The translations under genes and the position numbers were made by a program. Below, in pieces: positions 7,924 through 16,176 of a stretch of DNA of 36,050 bases. Position 1 is the first letter of the stretch. Each line of letters begins with the position of its first letter. Under the pieces are notes generated by a model. The model worked only from the letters and a program-made list of their open reading frames with translations, made no database searches and had not been told where the DNA came from. The DNA is taken from NCBI GenBank assembly GCA_946478965.1, contig CAMLDQ010000015.1, positions 1-36,050 on the forward strand, given 5' to 3'. The DNA is from an uncultured Methylobacillus sp. (GTDB taxonomy: Bacteria > Pseudomonadota > Gammaproteobacteria > Burkholderiales > Methylophilaceae).

Positions 7924-9414
7924 ATGGAATTTAGCATAAAAAACGGCAACCCGGAGAAACAGCGTAACGCTTGCGTCATCGTGGGCGTCTTCGAGTCGCG
8001 CAAACTGTCTGCTGCTGCTGCTGCCATCGACCGCGCTTCGGACGGCTACCTGGGCAGCATCCTACGCCGCGGCGATATGGACGGCAAACTGGGCAGCACC
8101 CTGCTGTTGCACAATGTCCCGGGCACGCTGTGCGACCGCGTACTGCTGGTCGGTCTTGGCAAGGAGCGCGAATTCCGCGAACGCGAGTACCGCAGGGCAG
8201 CCAATGCCTCGCTCAAGGCCCTGGAGAATCACGGCGCCAACGATGTCGCCACTTTTCTGCCTGAACTGCCGGTCAAGAAACGCGATATTGCATGGAAGAT
8301 CGAGCAGATGGTTGAAGTCGCCATGGATGCCGCCTACCGTTTCGCACATCCGCAATGCAAAAAGGAAGAGGATCGCCAGGGAGTGCACCGGCTGATCATC
8401 AACGTTCCCCAGCGCAATGACCTGAAAATTGGCGACCTTGCACTGAAACGCGGGCTGGCGATTGCCTCCGGTATTCGTCTTACCAAGGACCTCGGCAATT
8501 TGCCCGGCAATATCTGCACGCCAAGCTATCTCGCCCAGCAGGCAGTAGAGATGGGCCAGAGCTATGGGTTCAAGGTCGAAGTGCTGGAGCAGGATGACAT
8601 GGCAAAGCTGGGCATGGGCTCGTTGCTGAGCGTCGCCAAAGGTAGCCGCCAACCGCCCAAGCTCATCGTCATGCACTACAGCAAGGGACCATCAGGACAA
8701 AAACCGGTGGCGCTCGTCGGCAAGGGCATCACCTTCGATGCCGGCGGCATCTCCTTGAAGCCGGCCGCGGAAATGGATGAAATGAAATACGACATGTGCG
8801 GTGCCGCCAGCGTACTGGGCACGATGAAGGCCGTGGCGGAAATGGATCTGCCGATCAATCTGGTCGTCGTGGTCCCGACTTGCGAGAACCTGCCGGATGG
8901 CGCCGCCAACAAACCGGGCGACATCGTCACCAGCATGTCCGGACAGACCATCGAAATTCTCAATACCGATGCCGAAGGCCGCTTGATCCTGTGCGATGCG
9001 TTGACCTACGTCGAGCGTTTCGAGCCCGAAGCCGTGGTGGATATCGCCACCCTGACGGGGGCCTGCGTAATCGCGCTTGGCCATCATGCAAGCGGCCTGT
9101 TCGGCAATTCGGACAGCCTGATCAAGGCATTGCACCACGCCGGCGACGAGGCGTGCGACCGCGCCTGGCCGATGCCCACCTGGGACGATTATCAGGATCA
9201 GCTCAAGAGTAATTTCGCCGACATGGCCAATATCGGCGGCCGCGCTGGCGGAAGTATCACCGCTGCCTGCTTCCTGTCCCGCTTTGCCAAGAAATTCGAC
9301 TGGGCACACTTGGACATCGCCGGCACTGCCTGGAAATCCGGCAAGGACAAGGGCGCGACCGGCCGCCCCGTGCCCTTGCTGACGCATTTCCTGATGCAAC
9401 GCATCGAGGGATGA
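7924..9414 (+). CDS. pepA: Leucyl aminopeptidase PepA (M17)
   Basis: This 496-residue cytosolic metallopeptidase has the usual length. The C-terminal catalytic domain carries the two-metal site: Lys267, Asp272, Asp290, and Asp349 with Glu351 in the family signature NTDAEGRL (347-354). Lys279 and Arg353 are the catalytic pair. It removes N-terminal residues, preferably leucine, from peptides. In E. coli PepA also binds DNA (Xer recombination, carAB); whether this one does cannot be told. It is followed 10 bases later by holC, the order seen in many proteobacteria. Confidence 0.96.
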   Translation: MEFSIKNGNPEKQRNACVIVGVFESRKLSAAAAAIDRASDGYLGSILRRGDMDGKLGSTLLLHNVPGTLCDRVLLVGLGKEREFREREYRRAANASLKALENHGANDVATFLPELPVKKRDIAWKIEQMVEVAMDAAYRFAHPQCKKEEDRQGVHRLIINVPQRNDLKIGDLALKRGLAIASGIRLTKDLGNLPGNICTPSYLAQQAVEMGQSYGFKVEVLEQDDMAKLGMGSLLSVAKGSRQPPKLIVMHYSKGPSGQKPVALVGKGITFDAGGISLKPAAEMDEMKYDMCGAASVLGTMKAVAEMDLPINLVVVVPTCENLPDGAANKPGDIVTSMSGQTIEILNTDAEGRLILCDALTYVERFEPEAVVDIATLTGACVIALGHHASGLFGNSDSLIKALHHAGDEACDRAWPMPTWDDYQDQLKSNFADMANIGGRAGGSITAACFLSRFAKKFDWAHLDIAGTAWKSGKDKGATGRPVPLLTHFLMQRIEG

Positions 9415-9424
9415 TGCGTCGGCA

Positions 9425-9844
9425 ATGACGCGCATCGATTTCTATTTCAATGTTACGGACAAGTTCCGCCAGGTGGCGGAACTTGCGCAAACGGCACTGC
9501 GCAAAGAACGTCGCCTGCTCATCTATACTCCTCCAGAAAGCGTAGCACTGCTGGAATCCACCCTCTGGTCACACAACCCGACCGGGTTCCTGCCCCACTG
9601 CCGCAGCACACATCGGCTGGCCGAGGAAACTCCGATCCTGATCGAGTGCGATGGTTCACACCTGCTTCATGATGACGTACTTATCAACCTGACCTCGTCG
9701 CATCCCGCATTTTTCAGCCGCTTCAAAGGCCTGATCGAACTGGTGGGACTGGACGATGAAGACCGTGGCCTGGCACGGGAACGTTATCGTTACTATCGCG
9801 ACCGCGGCTACGAAATCAAGTCGCACGATGTGAAGGGGCAATAA
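9425..9844 (+). CDS. holC: DNA polymerase III subunit chi
   Basis: This 139-residue protein matches HolC: the start TRIDFYFNV, the middle RLLIYTPPE and LLESTLWSHNPTGFLPH, and the segment TPILIECDG. Chi joins the clamp loader to SSB by binding the SSB C-terminal tail; the SSB in this window ends in the usual DDIPF. The gene lies between pepA and an acidic unknown gene, with a directly abutting start (TAA then ATG). Confidence 0.9.
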   Translation: MTRIDFYFNVTDKFRQVAELAQTALRKERRLLIYTPPESVALLESTLWSHNPTGFLPHCRSTHRLAEETPILIECDGSHLLHDDVLINLTSSHPAFFSRFKGLIELVGLDDEDRGLARERYRYYRDRGYEIKSHDVKGQ

Positions 9845-10318
9845 ATGTCGGATCCCGAAGAAGATAACCAGCAATTCGAGCAGGTGCTTACCCGGCTCGA
9901 TGCCTTGATGAAGCGCAGCCACGGCATACCCCCGAACGATGCGGCGGAAGAAACCGACACGCAGATGCTGGAAATCACTCTACCGCCGCTGGATGCTACC
10001 GATGCCGCAGCGACGGAGATGCCCGCCGCTGCTCCGGAAGAAAATTGCGACGCGCCGGTTTTCGTGCTGGAGGAAAAGGAAGCTGCCAATATCCCTGTAC
10101 TTACCGAGGTTTATGACGGCGCACTGTCGCTGCAACCGCCACCTGACCCGCGTGAGGAAACCATCGACAGCATTGTGGATGCACTGATCCCACTGATGCT
10201 CGATAACCTGGACATGATCGTTGCCGAGGAGGCCGCCAAGATGCAGCTGGCCATTGCCGATCGCCTTCGTTCCGAAATTGGCGAAACATTGCGACAACGC
10301 CTGTTGCAGCGTCGCTAA
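9845..10318 (+). CDS. Hypothetical acidic protein downstream of holC
   Basis: I do not recognise this 157-residue protein by family. It is strongly acidic over residues 1-105, with many Glu, Asp, Ala and Pro, likely disordered. It ends in an amphipathic helical segment (about 108-157) that turns basic (RLRSEIGETLRQRLLQRR). The start directly abuts the holC stop, so the two are co-transcribed and probably coupled. The low-complexity N-terminus and helical end suggest a protein-protein contact role, possibly with replication proteins, but that rests on position only. It is convergent with the symporter gene 16 bases away. Confidence 0.7.
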   Translation: MSDPEEDNQQFEQVLTRLDALMKRSHGIPPNDAAEETDTQMLEITLPPLDATDAAATEMPAAAPEENCDAPVFVLEEKEAANIPVLTEVYDGALSLQPPPDPREETIDSIVDALIPLMLDNLDMIVAEEAAKMQLAIADRLRSEIGETLRQRLLQRR

Positions 10319-10334
10319 CCGCTCGCGATGAATG

Positions 10335-11567
10335 CTATTGGCGCAACAGTTTTTGCACGATCTGACTGCCGACCATATCGCCTTCGACATTGACCGCCGT
10401 CCGGAATGCATCCAGCAACCGATCTATCGGTAACAGAATAGCGATCGCCTCGACCGGCAAACCCACCGACTGCAGCACCATCACCATGGTCACCATACCC
10501 GCACTTGGGATGCCAGGCGCCCCAAGTGCAGCCACCATGGCCGTGAAAAACACGACCAGCTGTTGCCCGCCGCTAAGGTCGATCCCGGCCAGATTGGCAA
10601 TAAACAGAGCCGCGGCCGCCTCGTACAAGGCCGTACCGTCCATATTCACGGTCGCCCCAAGCGGAATGACGAAGCCGGCGATATCACGCTTCACATGCAG
10701 ATGCTGCTCTACGCATCGCAGCGTCACCGGCAATGTTGCCGAACTCGAACTCGTCGCAAACGCCGTCAACAATGCTTCGCGCGCACCTCGCCACAATGTT
10801 CTCGGCGTCGTGCCTGTCACGAGGTAGAGCAAGAGCGGCAATACGATGAGGCCATGCAGCAAGGTGGTCCCAATCACTACCGCAATGAATTTCCCCAGCG
10901 TAGCGAGCAAAGCCGCATCCTGGGTTGCAACCAGTTTTGCCAGCAATGCCATAATGCCGAGCGGAGCGAGGCGCATGATCCAGCCCACCAGCATCAACGT
11001 AAGCTCCAGCAATTCTTGCAGCAAGCCCAGCACGTTGCGATAGCGCTCGCCGCCGACGACGAGGGCTATTCCGAGCAGCAATGCGAACACCACGACTGCC
11101 AGCACATTGCCTTGCGCCAAGGCCGCCACCGGATTCATGAACAGCCCGTGCAGGAAATGACTGAAAAACTCGGGCAGGGGCAATTGCTTTGCCTCGAAAC
11201 CCTGCATGGCACCCTGGAACATGTCCAGATGCATACCTTCCCCTGGGCGGAACAGGTTGGCCGCACTCAACCCAAGCAGGATCGCCAGCGCCATCGAAAC
11301 AACGAAGAACCCCAGTGTTGCCAGCCATACGCGGTGCATCTGATGATGGGCTCGCAGGTTGGCAACCCCTACAGAAATCGACGCGAACACCAACGGGATC
11401 AGCACCATTTTCAGCAGGTCGATGAACACCCCTCCCACCAACCCTGACGTATAGAGTCCGGCAGACACAACAGCCGAATTCGCCCCTACAGAGGCAAAAA
11501 GCCCCCCCGTCGCCACACCGATGACAGCACCGAGCAGTATCTGGGTGTTAAGAGAAGGTAATTTCAT
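10335..11567 (-). CDS. Dicarboxylate/acidic amino acid:cation symporter (DAACS family)
   Basis: This 410-residue protein has the GltP/DctA fold signatures: the serine-rich hairpin ATSSSSATLPVT (271-282), NMDGTALYE (308-316), hairpin 2 APGIPSAG (350-357) and the last helix DRLLDAFRTAVNV (382-394). Asp382, Asp386, Arg389 and Asn393 keep the spacing of the substrate residues of GltPh; the arginine favours a substrate with a side-chain carboxylate such as aspartate, glutamate or a C4-dicarboxylate. It would import the substrate with protons or sodium across the inner membrane. It lies 103 bases after the marR gene on the same strand and may be its target. No good ribosome binding site is visible before the ATG. 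Confidence 0.88.
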   Translation of the reverse strand: MKLPSLNTQILLGAVIGVATGGLFASVGANSAVVSAGLYTSGLVGGVFIDLLKMVLIPLVFASISVGVANLRAHHQMHRVWLATLGFFVVSMALAILLGLSAANLFRPGEGMHLDMFQGAMQGFEAKQLPLPEFFSHFLHGLFMNPVAALAQGNVLAVVVFALLLGIALVVGGERYRNVLGLLQELLELTLMLVGWIMRLAPLGIMALLAKLVATQDAALLATLGKFIAVVIGTTLLHGLIVLPLLLYLVTGTTPRTLWRGAREALLTAFATSSSSATLPVTLRCVEQHLHVKRDIAGFVIPLGATVNMDGTALYEAAAALFIANLAGIDLSGGQQLVVFFTAMVAALGAPGIPSAGMVTMVMVLQSVGLPVEAIAILLPIDRLLDAFRTAVNVEGDMVGSQIVQKLLRQ

Positions 11568-11670
11568 TACATATCAAGCGATAGTCGGAAAGGCGTTGCG
11601 GTGTTGCCGCACCCCGTGATCAACAGCGCCAGGCCTCGCTCGGACCCGCGCAGTCTGGAAAAATCAGCCT

Positions 11671-12189
11671 TCAGAGACGCCCCAGGGGCTCGTACGCACC
11701 CTTGAGCTGTTTGTATTCCAGCATCGCAACCAGTTGCTCAAGCTGTTCGTTCAGCGCGCTCAGGTTCTCATGTTCCATTTTCATCAGCGCATCCGACAGC
11801 ACACCACGATAAGGTGGCGGCGCATTCTTCATGACACTCTCGCCGGCGGGGGTCAGGCTCAGCATCACGACGCGGCGATCTTCCGAGCTTCTGGTCCGCT
11901 GCACGAGTCCCTGGGTCTCCAGTTTTTCCAGCAGATTGCTTGCAGTGGATTGATGAATGGACATCGCCTTGGCCAGTTCCGTCACCGTCAAGCGGGGGCG
12001 CTCGAGAATCTCGGCCAGGGCCCAAAGCTGCGCGCCACCCACGCCGGCCTTGCTTTCCACCTCGTGGGAATGCCGATTGACCGCCTGGAATATGACCCGG
12101 AACATCTTCAACACCGACAGTGCGTCGGACCGGCTGGACTCTGCAACCGAGGATGAAGCTGGGGAATGCGTAGCTCGAGAGGTGTGCAC
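11671..12189 (-). CDS. MarR family transcriptional regulator
   Basis: This 172-residue protein has the winged helix of MarR repressors: helix-turn-helix at about residues 66-95 (LTVTELAKAMSIHQSTASNL) and wing with EDRRVVMLSLTPAG (103-116), flanked by dimerisation helices. The N-terminal 22 residues are Ser/Ala-rich and look disordered. The start is a GTG at 12187-12189 with AGGTAAG seven bases upstream. That ribosome site and the GTG lie in or against the right arm of a 28-base dyad, so self-repression is likely. The possible regulated genes are itself and the symporter downstream. The ligand is unknown. Confidence 0.87.
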   Translation of the reverse strand: MHTSRATHSPASSSVAESSRSDALSVLKMFRVIFQAVNRHSHEVESKAGVGGAQLWALAEILERPRLTVTELAKAMSIHQSTASNLLEKLETQGLVQRTRSSEDRRVVMLSLTPAGESVMKNAPPPYRGVLSDALMKMEHENLSALNEQLEQLVAMLEYKQLKGAYEPLGRL

Positions 12190-12215
12190 TTCACTTACCT
12201 ATGGGTAATTGAAGT
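12188..12215 (-). promoter_or_regulatory. Inverted repeat over the marR start, probable operator or mRNA hairpin
   Basis: On the plus strand the arms are ACTTCACTTACC (12188-12199) and GGTAATTGAAGT (12204-12215), matching at 11 of 12 positions with a 4-base spacer. On the minus strand the arm nearest the gene contains the ribosome binding site AGGTAAG and touches the GTG start. It could be the MarR dimer site, an mRNA hairpin that hides the ribosome site, or both. Confidence 0.6.
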
Positions 12216-12240
12216 AGAAATTCTACCGTCTTTTCAGACG
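12214..12240 (-). promoter_or_regulatory. Perfect palindrome with -10-like element and a hairpin upstream of marR
   Basis: GTAGAAATTCTAC (12214-12226) is a perfect 6-1-6 palindrome. On the minus strand it contains TAGAAT (12220-12225), a 5/6 match to a -10 element, placing initiation near 12213, right at the edge of the larger dyad. Directly next to it CGTCT-TTTC-AGACG (12227-12240) is a perfect 5-4-5 hairpin without a T-run. No convincing -35 is seen. Confidence 0.4.
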
Positions 12241-12274
12241 AAATGCTGAGCACGCGCGTATCCGGCATGATCGC

Positions 12275-12952
12275 CTATTTTTTCTTGGTGTTGGCCTGCA
12301 TTTCCTCGATGACTTTTGCCGCCCACTCCTTCCCGCCCAGACCAAATGCTATCGCAAGCGCCAAGAAGACGGCGCCGACTACGATAACAAACAGCGCGGT
12401 CAGCAATTGCGTTCCGATGTTCAGCTGTTCAAGGGCGACAAAGAGCGCAAATACTTGCACCAGGTACTCGCTGGAAGTACTTGCCACCAGAGCACCGTCG
12501 AACTTGATGCTGTGCAGCCAGGCAAAAACGAGCCGGTTCACGAAACGCGCCAGCAAGGTACCGAAAATCAGAACCAGGATGGCAACGATCACATGCGGGA
12601 GGTAGCCGGCCAAGCCTTTGAGGATGCCGGAGGCCTCCTCTAATCCAAGCATGTTGGAACCGGTTATCACGAACATCAGGATCACCAGCCAGTAAACGAT
12701 TTCGCTGATGATGCCGGACAGTGTCAGGCGGACGTTGCCCTGCTGCAGAAACGATTCCAGGCCGGACTTCTGGGCGATCGCATCGAAGTGCGCAAATCGC
12801 AGCAGGCGATGCACGCCATAACGTGCCAGCCTTGCCACCAGCCATCCGGCCAGGAGAATAACAACGACAGCGAGGAATTTAGGTACAAACGTAGCTACCT
12901 GAACCCAGAATTCGTTCAGGGAAGTTACAAAGATGTCCAGTTGATTCTGCAT
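12275..12952 (-). CDS. Membrane protein with TM-helix repeats (small mechanosensitive-channel-like)
   Basis: This 225-residue protein has four to five membrane helices (about residues 24-42, 80-98, 116-137 and 160-205). It contains LAGWLVARLARYGVHRLL and LIFGTLLARFVNRLV, which resemble the conserved TM-helix repeat found in proteins annotated as mechanosensitive ion channels. It lacks the soluble MscS beta domain, so channel activity is unproven. A short basic tail (TKKK) ends it. It precedes marR on the same strand by 85 bases; the dyads between them suggest separate control of marR. Confidence 0.75.
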   Translation of the reverse strand: MQNQLDIFVTSLNEFWVQVATFVPKFLAVVVILLAGWLVARLARYGVHRLLRFAHFDAIAQKSGLESFLQQGNVRLTLSGIISEIVYWLVILMFVITGSNMLGLEEASGILKGLAGYLPHVIVAILVLIFGTLLARFVNRLVFAWLHSIKFDGALVASTSSEYLVQVFALFVALEQLNIGTQLLTALFVIVVGAVFLALAIAFGLGGKEWAAKVIEEMQANTKKK

Positions 12953-13121
12953 AAGCGTCGTCTTTCAGAATAAAAAATGGGAGCGCAATAAAATTTTACT
13001 ACAAGAAACATAGAACGCCCCCGAGCGCTCTGCTCCAGCGAAACCTGCCTATTCAAAGGGATGCGTATATTCATACAAATGTATTCTCACGTCAACCCTG
13101 ATGGCTCATCAGTCTCGCCGC
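12953..13121. other. Intergenic gap between rsmB and the TM-helix gene
   Basis: This gap of 169 bases holds no gene. Near the rsmB end is the inverted repeat CTGATG-GCT-CATCAG (13098-13112), 9 bases past the rsmB stop, a possible hairpin without a T-run. ATACA-AA-TGTAT (13073-13084) is another small perfect dyad. The promoter of the TM-helix gene should lie at 12975-13060, with only a weak TAAAAT -10-like element seen there. Confidence 0.5.
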
Positions 13122-14387
13122 TTACTCCGGAGCAACCCGCTCCATTGCCGCCGCAAAAAAACCATCCGTCCCATGCTGGGGCGGTAACAGCTTGAGATAG
13201 CTTCCCATATCCAGCGAGATCTGCTGCTGTGCCAGCACACCGGACGCATTGACCAGCCTGAATTCGGGATGTGCCGCCAAAAAACTGTCTACAATCGCCT
13301 CGTTCTCCTCGCGCAGCAGACTACAGGTCGCATACACCAGACGTCCGCCATTTTTGACCAGCTTTGCCGCGCTTTCTAGTATCGCCGCCTGCTTGACGGT
13401 CAGCTCTTCAATATCCTTTGGCGTCTGCCGCCATTTCAGGTCGGGATTGCGCCGTAACGTGCCGAGTCCGCTGCATGGGGCATCCACCAGCACGCGATCG
13501 AACTTTCCCGCCAGCCGCTTGAGCTTGGGATCGCGCTCACTGGCGATAACCTGGCTGTGCAGATTGGACAAGCCGGAGCGCTTGAGGCGCTGCCCCAGGT
13601 TATGCAGACGCTTTTCCGATACATCGAATGCGTACAGGCGTCCGGTATTGCGCATCAAGGCGCCCAGCGCCAGGCTCTTCCCGCCAGCGCCTGCGCAAAA
13701 GTCGGCCACCATTTCACCGCGGCGCGGCGCCACCAATTGAGCCAGCAATTGGCTGCCCTCGTCCTGCACCTCCACCTTGCCTTCCATGAATATCGGCTGT
13801 CGGTGCAGCGCAATCTTGGTCTGCATGCGTATGCCGTAAGGCGAGTAAGGCGTGGGTTCGGCCTCGATCCTGTCGCGCGCCAGCTGCGCAAGCACCTCCT
13901 CCCGCGTCGCCTTTACCGCATTAACACGCAAATCCAGTGCAGCCGGCACATGCAGACTACGAGCCAAAGCGAGCGCTTCCTGCTCGCCGTACTGGCTGAC
14001 CATACGCTCCCACAACCAGTCGGGAAGGTCGGCCTGCACCGCCAGCGGCAGATTATCGGTGGAACGGGCCTTGATTGCATGCGCCCATTCGGTCTGCTGC
14101 TTGTTCAGTAGCGGCGCCAAATCGCGCAAGCTGATGCCCTGCAGGCGCAGTTGGGCCGCCAGCAACAAGCGCCGCGCATCGGTGCTCTCGGCCAGATACT
14201 CGAGCAGGCGTCTTCTGCGCAACACCTGATACACCGACTCGGCGATAAAGGCGCGATCCTTGACACCCAGCTTCGGATGCTCGCGGAAGTAGGCGCTCAG
14301 TTTTGCATCTGCCGGACCGTACGGAGCCAGCACCGTTGCCAGGGCCATCGCGGCCTGGCGGATCAGAGGTTCATTCAGTTGGGTCAT
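13122..14387 (-). CDS. RsmB/NOP family 16S rRNA m5C methyltransferase
   Basis: This 421-residue protein is an SAM-dependent RNA cytosine-5 methyltransferase. The SAM loop FCAGAGGKSLAL lies at 230-241, the Cys305 motif DAPCSGLGTLRRNPDLKWR follows (302-320), and the catalytic Cys355 is in YATCSLLREENE. The N-terminal about 150 residues are helical and NusB-like, with RAFIAESVYQVLRRRR. It probably methylates 16S rRNA (C967 in E. coli numbering) or a nearby position; the family has several close members, so the symbol rsmB is not asserted. It is the last gene of a purM-led run, 4 bases after the DUF3108 gene. Confidence 0.85.
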   Translation of the reverse strand: MTQLNEPLIRQAAMALATVLAPYGPADAKLSAYFREHPKLGVKDRAFIAESVYQVLRRRRLLEYLAESTDARRLLLAAQLRLQGISLRDLAPLLNKQQTEWAHAIKARSTDNLPLAVQADLPDWLWERMVSQYGEQEALALARSLHVPAALDLRVNAVKATREEVLAQLARDRIEAEPTPYSPYGIRMQTKIALHRQPIFMEGKVEVQDEGSQLLAQLVAPRRGEMVADFCAGAGGKSLALGALMRNTGRLYAFDVSEKRLHNLGQRLKRSGLSNLHSQVIASERDPKLKRLAGKFDRVLVDAPCSGLGTLRRNPDLKWRQTPKDIEELTVKQAAILESAAKLVKNGGRLVYATCSLLREENEAIVDSFLAAHPEFRLVNASGVLAQQQISLDMGSYLKLLPPQHGTDGFFAAAMERVAPE

Positions 14388-14391
14388 CGCT

Positions 14392-15447
14392 CTATTCGAG
14401 AAGCAGGCGCGTCACGTTGCGTTCCATCACCGTGCCATCCTCTTCAGTCTTTCTGATTTTGACGGGGAGATAATGATAATCGACAGCGAGCCAGGCTTCG
14501 GCTTTTTCTTCGCCATCGCCGCTGCTTTTGACAATATGCATGCAGTGCAATGCCCCTATCGCCGTGTTGAGGTCTTCCTCTCCTTCGAAACCGTAATCGT
14601 AGGTTTTCAGGCGTTTGCCGTTGGTGATGGACAAATGCATTTCCTGCAACGGAGGCACGAACATGAACTGGAACATAAAGCTCATCAAATCCTGCACGCC
14701 ATCGGCTACCGAAGCCGTTCTGGTACGCCCGCCGGCTTCCATGCGCACGGTATAGGTCACCCAGTCAAAGGTCGCGCGCTGCGCCTTGTCAGGATTTTTG
14801 CCATACTGGTAGACATAGCTGGATGGTCGCAGCCCATGCTCCGTCACCTCGCCCTCGCTCTTCTGGGCCAGATCGGAAAGAGCGAGGGCCAAAAGCCCCT
14901 TCGGTTCAGCCACACTCGTCAGCGTATAACGTCCATTTGGATCGACGTGATATTCCTGCCGCTCCGTACCGACAACGCTGCCTTTGTGCAAAATACGATA
15001 GTCGATTTCGACATGCGTGGGCGGCGGTGGCAGAGTTTCTTTCCCGCTTGGCGAGTCTTGAGGAATTTCCGTTTCCCCGTCGTAAGTGCTGTCAGTTGCA
15101 GCATCTGCCGCTTCGGACGATGGCGCTGAAGCAGCTTCGAGCTCATCCTCCGGAGCCGGTACGCTATTCTGAGATACAGGCTGGGGAGCCGACACTGGAT
15201 GCTCGAGGGGAGATGGCGCAACCTGCTTGGGTTTCGCCTTGGCGACTTTCTTCAGATGCGGAATGGTTCTGGCGGCTGCCCTGGCAGGAAGGGCCGGTGG
15301 GGGGGGCGGCTGCAACTCCACAACAATAGGCTCCGCCATCGATAAACTCCACCCACTCCATGGCATGCGCGTGATCAGCAGCAAATGCACCAGCAGCGAC
15401 AGCAGCAGCGCCCACAGAACCGCGCGGTAAGGATGCTTATTCCACAT
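14392..15447 (-). CDS. DUF3108 protein with TonB-like N-terminus
   Basis: This 351-residue protein has a short cytoplasmic start, one membrane helix (about residues 8-26) and a long Pro/Ala/Lys/Glu-rich linker (40-145) that resembles TonB or TolA. A C-terminal DUF3108 domain follows (about 145-351), with TLTSVAEPKGLLALALSD and QDLMSFMFQFMFVPP. DUF3108 proteins are predicted to be periplasmic or envelope proteins of unknown function. The linker could span the periplasm. Its start overlaps the previous DUF3108 gene by 11 bases, and the two domains are clearly paralogous (both have LxSxxxQFMFVPP and an xxGxxLxxYxY segment), pointing to an old tandem duplication. Confidence 0.78.
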   Translation of the reverse strand: MWNKHPYRAVLWALLLSLLVHLLLITRMPWSGWSLSMAEPIVVELQPPPPPALPARAAARTIPHLKKVAKAKPKQVAPSPLEHPVSAPQPVSQNSVPAPEDELEAASAPSSEAADAATDSTYDGETEIPQDSPSGKETLPPPPTHVEIDYRILHKGSVVGTERQEYHVDPNGRYTLTSVAEPKGLLALALSDLAQKSEGEVTEHGLRPSSYVYQYGKNPDKAQRATFDWVTYTVRMEAGGRTRTASVADGVQDLMSFMFQFMFVPPLQEMHLSITNGKRLKTYDYGFEGEEDLNTAIGALHCMHIVKSSGDGEEKAEAWLAVDYHYLPVKIRKTEEDGTVMERNVTRLLLE

Positions 15448-16126
15448 GCAGGCTGGTCAGCATCTGCTCGATTTTGGCTCCATTCTCATCCTGCAAAGTA
15501 ATCCGTACCGGAATATGGTAAGCCTCATCGCCCAGCCAAAGCTCCTTTTCATCGTCCGCCTGCTCTGCATTCACCAGATGCAGAGTTTTGAACGTGCCAG
15601 CCGCACTGTCCACGGACACATCCCGCTCCGCAACACGATAATGGTAAACGCGCAGTTTTTTGCCGGTCGTCACGGGAATATCCACCGCATCCCCCTGCGG
15701 CGGAACAAACATGAACTGGTAGGCATAGCTGAGGAGATCCTGCGCCCCTTTTTCCAGCGGCGCAGAGGAACTCTTGCCCTTGCTTTTCATCGTCAGTGTG
15801 CCAGCAGCCCAGTCAAAATCAGCAAAAATCGCTTTTTTTGGGGAATCGCCTTGCTTCAGCTCGAAATGTACCGGCTTGAGGCCGGCCTCCCCGACCTCTC
15901 CTTCACTGAGCATGCGACGCTTGCCGAACAGCGCATAGACTCCTATTCCTTCGGTTACGCTCTCTATCCGGTAATGCCCATTATTCTGTCGGAACGTCTC
16001 GGTCACCGTGGCGAACGGCTGGCCGTTGCGTGTCGCATGGTAAACCACAACAAACTGCTGAGGTGGCGCTGCAAACGCGAACGCCTGCATCAACAACAGG
16101 GTTACCGCGACGAGCATGCGTAACAT
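15437..16126 (-). CDS. DUF3108 secreted protein
   Basis: This 229-residue protein begins with a Sec signal peptide (about residues 1-19, cleavage after AFA). One DUF3108 domain follows, predicted as beta-rich, with GIGVYALFGKRRMLSEGEV and DLLSYAYQFMFVPPQG. The ATG at 16126 was chosen because it is preceded by AAGGAGA, an excellent ribosome binding site, and starts the signal peptide; a longer frame upstream would reach into purM. The function is unknown. It overlaps the next DUF3108 gene by 11 bases, and the pair lie between purM and an rRNA methyltransferase gene, where purN is often found in related genomes. Confidence 0.8.
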   Translation of the reverse strand: MLRMLVAVTLLLMQAFAFAAPPQQFVVVYHATRNGQPFATVTETFRQNNGHYRIESVTEGIGVYALFGKRRMLSEGEVGEAGLKPVHFELKQGDSPKKAIFADFDWAAGTLTMKSKGKSSSAPLEKGAQDLLSYAYQFMFVPPQGDAVDIPVTTGKKLRVYHYRVAERDVSVDSAAGTFKTLHLVNAEQADDEKELWLGDEAYHIPVRITLQDENGAKIEQMLTSLHVE

Positions 16127-16176
16127 GTGAGTCTCCTTGCCTGGATAACGGAACAGGCGAGCGAAGGTGGGCGGAA

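Noticed and set aside
10563..11447. Plus-strand open frame opposite the symporter (294 residues)
   Set aside because: It is extremely rich in Gln, His and Arg, as expected from the antisense of a membrane protein.
13098..13112. Hairpin CTGATG-GCT-CATCAG as terminator of rsmB
   Set aside because: The stem is only six base pairs and no T-run follows, so it is kept only as a note in the gap entry.
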